Source: Maea johnstoni (lineage: Eukaryota > Annelida > Polychaeta > Spionida > Magelonidae). Taken from it: 64,000 nt of DNA. Location: contig OZ012689.1 in assembly GCA_963942565.1 (NCBI GenBank), positions 25,008,968 to 25,072,967 of the forward strand. Reading direction: 5' to 3'. Both the position numbers and the translations under genes were made by a program. Below are positions 59,218 to 64,000 of this stretch, in pieces (position 1 is the first letter of the stretch; each line of letters begins with the position of its first letter). The notes under the pieces are model-generated. The model saw only the letters and a program-made list of their open reading frames with translations, did not search any database and was not told the origin of the DNA.

Positions 59218-61611
59218 ATGGCGGATTCTTCTCAGGATTCGTCTCAGTCCCGTAATCCCTCTCCGGCTCGAGACCGCTCTTCGGACGGCGAGTCAGACGG
59301 GGTTACGAAGCCAGCAGCACGGGCCTCTTCGGGGACCCGGTGCACTGGACCGAGTTGCTCCCGGTGGGCGATGACGTTCAAGGCCGACGAGCCTTGGACG
59401 CACCATCGTCTATGCGGGACGCATCTCGTCTGCACACCCTCAGGCGCCGTCTGTGCGGTGTGCAGTGACTGGTCGGCGGAGATCTGGAAGGCCTTCAAGG
59501 CCAAAGATCTCCAGCTTCAAAAGAAGCGGGATTACCGGGCTATGTCCGGGAAAACCCGTTCCCAGTCCCCGGCAAAGGCCCGGGAGCCGGTACCCCCGGT
59601 CCCGTCTCCTATTGTGCTGGACAGCCCGGACCCGTCCGGGGCTGAGGCCCCGCACGGGAAGAAGAAGGACGTACGCCGGACATCCCGTCCGTCCCGTACG
59701 CATAAGAAGAAAAAGAGGAAGTATTCTTCCCCGACTTCTTCTGAGTCCTCTTCTCCCGGCTCGTCCCCCGGGACGTCGCCAGACAGAGGACGTAGACATA
59801 GGTCTCCGTCGCCTCGGTACCGTCACCACTCCCGGCACCGTCACCACTCTAGACACCGTTCACGGAGGTCAAGAAGTGGCGAGCGTCGGCCTACGGCCTC
59901 CGTCTCTGCGACGCCAGCACGCCCATCAGGGTCGGGTCTCCCCGCTGATGGTGCGTTGCTGGAGCAGTTGCTGCACCAAACCTTCACCAGGTTTTCGGCT
60001 GCAAAGACTGGCCTGCCTCCTTTTCCTTATCCCGGCCAAGGACCAGCTGCGGCGACGGCACCCGCGCCAGCCGCAGTAGCCCAGCTTCCGAAGGGGCTCA
60101 CCCCTGAGGAAGAGCGGGCTGTCATGCTTCTGCGTGCAGCCCCGCTGGTAGCACCCCCAAGCATCACCCGGATGCTCACCCCTCCTCATCATGGGACCTT
60201 ACCGAGGTCACCCAGTCGGTCTGCCCAACCACAGGCAACCGACGATGAGGAGGTGCTCTCCGAGCATTCGGGGCTTGAGGTGCATGCCCAGGACGATGGT
60301 CTCTTGGACAGGGACATCGAGATGCAGGTGGAAGAACCGATCCCCGCTCCTACCCCACCCCCTAGACCTGTACCAGTGCATCCAGCATTGGACACAGTGT
60401 CGTTGGGCGACCCGGACGACCTTCCGGGCGACGTTAACGCGTGGCGGGCCACTTGGGCAGGGGAAAAGTTCAAGTTTCGCGTCCCGGCGCGAATTCAGGA
60501 AACCCGGAGACAGATCGTCCAAGCTCTCGGTTTAAAGACCGAAGAGACGGACAAAGTCCCGGAGTCTACGAACAGGCCGGCTCAAACCCGTTCCCTGTTC
60601 GCGGACGTTCCTGAGTTCGTGGCCAAGCCATACGTTGTAGTCCCCATGGACCCTATAACCGTCTCTATTGCCAGTAGAGACGCAAAGGATATCCTTGGAG
60701 GCTCAACGACGGCCCTGGGGGCTTCTACGTTCGCGAAGAAGTTCCCCATGTCGGCTCGAGATGAAAGGGAGTGTCTCACTCCCCAGAAAATCGACCCGGA
60801 CGCGATCGCGTACATAAAGTCGTGGATTAATCCCGACTTTAATCCCCAAAAACCCTTCGGCAATGCACAACCCCATCTGGCTGCGGCCGATAAGCTGTGT
60901 AAAAGGGTGGAGGAGAGGACGACCAGTCTTGCTCGTCTCTCTGCCTTCCAGGTGCAGGTGCAGGCCTTCCTGCACCATGCGTTCCTGGAGCAGGAAGCGA
61001 TCCATCGGGCTCTCCGCGATGACCCGCTTGGAAATCTTCCTCCTCCGTCTGGGGATTTCCCCCCCGAAGCGGTCCGGGATGCTATGGAGTGCTCAGCATT
61101 CCTCACAGCATCGATCAACCGGATCGCCCTGCACATGCAGGCAGAGGTCCGACTGGACAATCGTGCGCGATTGCTCCAGTCCGTCGTCCCCGCCTCCGGA
61201 CGGCCTGGCTTCCCGGTGTACAACCGGAAAGATCTCCTGGCGCTGCCGCTGAACTCGGACCTTGTCTTCGCGGGCAAGTTCTCCGAGACAGTGAAAGCCA
61301 CCACCGACACCCAGGAGGTCGCTTTCCAAGCCCAGCGCTTGAGCCAGGGACTGCTGCCTGCACAGGTAGCTTCTACTTCGGGATACCGCATCCCGAAGAA
61401 GCCGCAGGGACGGAAGCGTTCGTCTTCGGGCCAGGCCAAGACTCCCACAACCTCTGATCATGGCGCCGGCCGCCGTGATCCTCCTCCTCAAGGCCACCCG
61501 CCTAAAAAGGAGTCCTCCTATAGCAGGAGGGGAGGAAGGGGGGGGGGAGGTGCTGGTGGTTCCTCGTCGCGGGGGCGCGGCGGGGGCCGGGGAGGGGCAT
61601 CTCAGAAATGA
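59218..61611 (+). CDS. DIRS-like ORF1, gag-like protein (797 aa)
   Basis: Putative nucleocapsid/gag-like protein of the DIRS-like element, expected to bind element RNA. The ATG follows CCAAG and opens MADSSQDSS. Residues about 37-82 hold a Cys/His cluster (RCTGPSC ... HHRLCGTHLVC ... CAVC), probably zinc-binding, as seen in ORF1 of other DIRS elements. Residues about 150-235 are strongly basic and Ser/Arg-rich (KKKKRK, RHHSRHRHHSR), suited to nucleic-acid binding. A structured middle follows (about 400-680, with AYIKSWINPDFNPQKPFG and helix-like AFLHHAFLEQEAIHRAL). The tail from about 765 is an RGG-type glycine/arginine region. It overlaps the next ORF by about 150 bases. DIRS ORF1 proteins are poorly conserved, so the call rests mainly on position and the Cys/His cluster. 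Confidence 0.75.
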   Translation: MADSSQDSSQSRNPSPARDRSSDGESDGVTKPAARASSGTRCTGPSCSRWAMTFKADEPWTHHRLCGTHLVCTPSGAVCAVCSDWSAEIWKAFKAKDLQLQKKRDYRAMSGKTRSQSPAKAREPVPPVPSPIVLDSPDPSGAEAPHGKKKDVRRTSRPSRTHKKKKRKYSSPTSSESSSPGSSPGTSPDRGRRHRSPSPRYRHHSRHRHHSRHRSRRSRSGERRPTASVSATPARPSGSGLPADGALLEQLLHQTFTRFSAAKTGLPPFPYPGQGPAAATAPAPAAVAQLPKGLTPEEERAVMLLRAAPLVAPPSITRMLTPPHHGTLPRSPSRSAQPQATDDEEVLSEHSGLEVHAQDDGLLDRDIEMQVEEPIPAPTPPPRPVPVHPALDTVSLGDPDDLPGDVNAWRATWAGEKFKFRVPARIQETRRQIVQALGLKTEETDKVPESTNRPAQTRSLFADVPEFVAKPYVVVPMDPITVSIASRDAKDILGGSTTALGASTFAKKFPMSARDERECLTPQKIDPDAIAYIKSWINPDFNPQKPFGNAQPHLAAADKLCKRVEERTTSLARLSAFQVQVQAFLHHAFLEQEAIHRALRDDPLGNLPPPSGDFPPEAVRDAMECSAFLTASINRIALHMQAEVRLDNRARLLQSVVPASGRPGFPVYNRKDLLALPLNSDLVFAGKFSETVKATTDTQEVAFQAQRLSQGLLPAQVASTSGYRIPKKPQGRKRSSSGQAKTPTTSDHGAGRRDPPPQGHPPKKESSYSRRGGRGGGGAGGSSSRGRGGGRGGASQK

Positions 61612-63709
61612 GATACCCAAACCAGTAGGGGGACGGCTCCAGGCCTTCGGGCCGGAGTGGGAGCGCCTCACGTCCGACGTGTGGGTGCTCCAGACGATCA
61701 AAACGGGTTACCGCATCGAATTCACGGGCCCGTGCCGTCTGACCCGGTCTCCAATGTGGACCAGGATCCCGGCAAAGGAGAGCCACCGTCTCGCCATGGA
61801 GACGGGCCTCCGGAAAATGCTCGAAAAACGAGCTGTGAAGATCGTCGACCCTCTGCTGGACGGGCCCGGCTTCTACTCTTCCCTCTTTTTAGTGGAGAAG
61901 AGATCAGGAGGTTGGAGACCCATCTTAAACCTGAAGGAATTAAACGTCGCGGTAAAACCCCCGTCGTTCAAAATGGATACCCTTCAGTCCGTCCTAGTTT
62001 CACTAGGAGAGGATATCCGCCTATCCCAGTCAGCAAATACGCTGGGCTCGGGACAGGACATGTGGGCCGTCTCTCTAGACTTAGAGGACGCCTACTTCCA
62101 TGTCGCGATAGATCCTCGCGACAGGAAATATCTGAGGTTCGCGTACGACGGTACCGTCTACGAGTTCCAAGTCTTGCCGTTCGGCCTTTCTACGGCCCCA
62201 AGAACGTTCACACGTCTGGTACGGGCCGTGGGCGCTTACCTCAAGACATGCGGAGTCAATCTGTTCCAATATCTGGACGATTGGCTCGTAGTAGGCGGGT
62301 CATACGACCTAACCCTACAATACCGATACCTGGTCCGCACTTGCGTCCAGGAAATCGGGTTCCTCATAAACGAGGAGAAATCGGACTGGGTCCCGACCCA
62401 GTTCCCGTCCTTCCTAGGCTCCAGCCTGGACCTAGTCAGGGCCCTGGCCCGTCCGTCCGGAGACCGCATAGACCGGCTCCGTCGTCTGATAGGACGGGTC
62501 ATGAAAGAAGGATCGTCCACAGCCCGTCTGTGGAGATCTTTGTTCGGACATCTGGCGAGCATGATGTATCTGGTCCCAAAAGCCAGACAACACATCCGTC
62601 CGCTCCAGTTCTTTGTCCAGAACCAATGGTCCCAGGACATGCCGGACACAACCCGGATACGCCTGACCCAAAGTGCCCGGTTCCAGCTCGAGTGGTGGCT
62701 AGACCCCACCAACTTGACTTTAGGAGTTCCTTTCTCAACTCCAGACCCGGCACTGACAATAGTGACCGATGCTTCATCCTACGGATGGGGCGGTCACCTG
62801 GGCGACCAGACGGCTTCTGGCGTCTGGCCCGACCAATGGAAGAGCAAGCACATCAACTGGCTGGAACTCCAGGCAGTGTGGCTAACTCTGAAACATTTTC
62901 AGGACCAGGTTCGAAACCAAGTAGTGGAAGTCCTATCAGACAACTCCACCACGGTCTCTTACATCAACAGGCAGGGCGGGACACACTCCCTAACCCTATG
63001 CCGCCTGGCCCTGGACATGTGGGAGTGGTGCGACCAACTGGCCATTGTACCAGTAGCAGTCCACCTTCAAGGGACACGCAACGTCCTAGCGGACGCACTG
63101 TCCAGGGGGAGGTACTGCCCGACGGAGTGGTCCCTACACCCTCCGACGCTCAGAGCCCTGTTCTCAATCTGGGGGACTCCCATGGTAGACCTGTTCGCAA
63201 CACAGAAGAACAGGAAACTACCGATGTTCTACTCCCTATACAGGGAACCAGAATCGAGCGGGGTCAATGCCCTGACTCAGAATTGGGACGCTCTGTACGG
63301 GTATGCATACCCCCCCATAGCACTGCTCCCCAGAGTGCTCAGGAAGATCAGACTCCACCCAACGGCGGAGGTGATCCTAGTGGCCCCATTTTGGCCGAGC
63401 CAAATTTGGTTCCACCCACTAACCCAGATGTTAGTGGACTTCCCCAGGAGGTTGCCAGACAAGTGGAACCTCCTGAAGAACTCCGAGACGGGGGAATTGT
63501 ACCCAGAGCCCAGCAAGCTCCGATTGGTTGCGTGGAAAATCTCCGCCAGTCCTACCGGGCACAAGGGTTTTCTGAGGCAGTTGCTAAACTCGCCTCCTGT
63601 GGTAAACGACCCTCAACCTATAGGGTTTACGATTCCCGTCTCGCCCATTATTCCCGATGGTGCGCTACTAGAAGTCTGGACCCCAATTCTGCCCCTGTGC
63701 AGCAAATAG
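61460..63709 (+). CDS. DIRS-like ORF2: reverse transcriptase, RNase H, methyltransferase-like (749 aa)
   Basis: Copies element RNA to DNA. Reverse-transcriptase motifs in order are RPILNLKELN, then SLDLEDAYFHV (motif A Asp), LPFGLSTAPRTF (motif B) and FQYLDDWLVVG (catalytic YLDD). RNase H follows with VTDASSYGWGGHL, WLELQAVW, LSDNSTTVSYIN and VLADALSRG, giving the D-E-D-D set. Beyond it is the DIRS-type methyltransferase-like region: MVDLFATQKNRKLP, YGYAYPPIALLP (a DPPY-like position) and VAPFWPSQIWFHPL. The YLDDWLV form and the absence of protease and integrase separate it from LTR elements. The first 50 or so residues overlap ORF1 in another frame, so the annotated ATG may not be the real start. 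Very confident for family, moderate for start. Confidence 0.9.
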   Translation: MAPAAVILLLKATRLKRSPPIAGGEEGGGEVLVVPRRGGAAGAGEGHLRNEIPKPVGGRLQAFGPEWERLTSDVWVLQTIKTGYRIEFTGPCRLTRSPMWTRIPAKESHRLAMETGLRKMLEKRAVKIVDPLLDGPGFYSSLFLVEKRSGGWRPILNLKELNVAVKPPSFKMDTLQSVLVSLGEDIRLSQSANTLGSGQDMWAVSLDLEDAYFHVAIDPRDRKYLRFAYDGTVYEFQVLPFGLSTAPRTFTRLVRAVGAYLKTCGVNLFQYLDDWLVVGGSYDLTLQYRYLVRTCVQEIGFLINEEKSDWVPTQFPSFLGSSLDLVRALARPSGDRIDRLRRLIGRVMKEGSSTARLWRSLFGHLASMMYLVPKARQHIRPLQFFVQNQWSQDMPDTTRIRLTQSARFQLEWWLDPTNLTLGVPFSTPDPALTIVTDASSYGWGGHLGDQTASGVWPDQWKSKHINWLELQAVWLTLKHFQDQVRNQVVEVLSDNSTTVSYINRQGGTHSLTLCRLALDMWEWCDQLAIVPVAVHLQGTRNVLADALSRGRYCPTEWSLHPPTLRALFSIWGTPMVDLFATQKNRKLPMFYSLYREPESSGVNALTQNWDALYGYAYPPIALLPRVLRKIRLHPTAEVILVAPFWPSQIWFHPLTQMLVDFPRRLPDKWNLLKNSETGELYPEPSKLRLVAWKISASPTGHKGFLRQLLNSPPVVNDPQPIGFTIPVSPIIPDGALLEVWTPILPLCSK

Positions 63710-64000
63710 CGGAGTTCTTGTCAGACTTAGCAAAAATGACTGAGCCGGGTCATTCACTTTCATACAACACCATCGTGGGGTATAGGACAGCCATAGGGGC
63801 TATCCATACTGGTTTTTCTGAGGGATAACTGTATCCAATCATCCAGTCCTCCAATCTGTCATGAAGGGAATTTTCAATTCCAAAGCCACAACCAGACAGT
63901 TAAAGCCAGTTTGGGATCTACCCAAAGTCCTAGGGCACCTATCGCAGGCCCCTTTCGAACCTATGGCTAGAGCCTCTTTGCGAAATCTCTCAGTCAAGAC
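63490..64000 (+). CDS. Tyrosine recombinase of the DIRS-like element (5' part only)
   Basis: Overlaps the end of ORF2 in another frame, the usual DIRS arrangement. The visible part matches the N-terminal, SAM-like core-binding domain of phage-type recombinases: SYRAQGFSEAVAKLA, RPSTYRVYDSRLAHYSRWC, IAEFLSDLAKM and SYNTIVGYRTAIGAIH. The catalytic Arg-His-Arg-Tyr half would lie past the window end. This enzyme replaces the integrase of LTR elements and inserts circular DNA by site-specific recombination. Confidence 0.8.

Larger units (their letters stand above)
58855..64000 (+). mobile_element. DIRS-like tyrosine-recombinase retrotransposon (right end outside window)
   Basis: Domains appear in the DIRS order: gag-like ORF, overlapping ORF with reverse transcriptase, RNase H and a methyltransferase-like region, then the start of a tyrosine recombinase overlapping it in another frame. 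Overlapping frames are usual in this family. The left limit is approximate: AT-rich (TA)n DNA gives way near 58855 to mixed sequence, and to GC- and CpG-rich coding sequence by 59217. DIRS elements insert without target duplications and have inverted or split terminal repeats, none of which can be confirmed here because the right end is missing. The visible part looks nearly whole, with at most about one break. Intact long frames and undecayed CpG suggest a young copy. Confidence 0.88.

Noticed and set aside
59244-63564. Long frames antisense to, or out of frame with, the DIRS-like ORFs
   Set aside because: Shadows caused by high GC and codon bias in the real frames; no motifs of their own.

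Overview
The window is animal (metazoan) nuclear DNA, not prokaryotic. For about 58 kb it is AT-rich, gene-poor sequence with no long open reading frame and no recognisable host protein. The animal cannot be named from this sequence. The repeat mix (TTAA-target MITEs, TA-target MITEs, minisatellites and a DIRS-type tyrosine-recombinase retrotransposon) fits an aquatic invertebrate or basal deuterostome, but that is inference.

Layout. 1-24 kb is non-coding DNA with scattered short DNA transposons: five copies of MITE family A, a 210-bp TA-target MITE, an 892-bp TA-target MITE with two internal hairpins, a small hAT-like element and a 563-bp TTAA element. It also holds a poly-G tandem array, simple repeats and short tandem arrays. 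24.6-25.4 kb is a minisatellite with a clear 77/70/70 higher-order pattern. 25.9-28.5 kb is a roughly 52-bp tandem array broken by a composite insertion: two identical 481-bp inverted-ended elements around 785 bp. 28.5-37 kb is mostly featureless. 37-58 kb is dense in MITEs: nine more family A copies, about ten family B relatives, four copies of a palindromic TA element and one hAT-like element. It also carries large minisatellites at 42.5-44.2, 49.7-50.2 and 52.0-52.9 kb. From about 58.9 kb to the window end lies a GC- and CpG-rich DIRS-like retrotransposon on the plus strand, cut off by the window edge.

How the parts relate. Only the DIRS-like element has recognisable coding capacity: a gag-like ORF, then reverse transcriptase/RNase H/methyltransferase-like domains, then the start of a tyrosine recombinase. 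The MITEs have no coding capacity and would need transposases from elsewhere (piggyBac-like for TTAA targets, Tc1/mariner/pogo-like for TA targets, hAT-like for the CAGGG-ended elements). Several are nested or share target sites, so relative ages can be read. A few moderately GC-balanced islands carrying developmental transcription-factor motifs, and two ATG-less open segments next to splice-like signals, are the only hints of host function. All are weak.

The strongest structural observations are the composite at 26082-27828, whose four flanks suggest a circular intermediate or composite transposition, and the run of TTAA elements at 55244-56302 sharing single TTAA junctions. Family assignments rest on visible termini and motifs; no database search was made.
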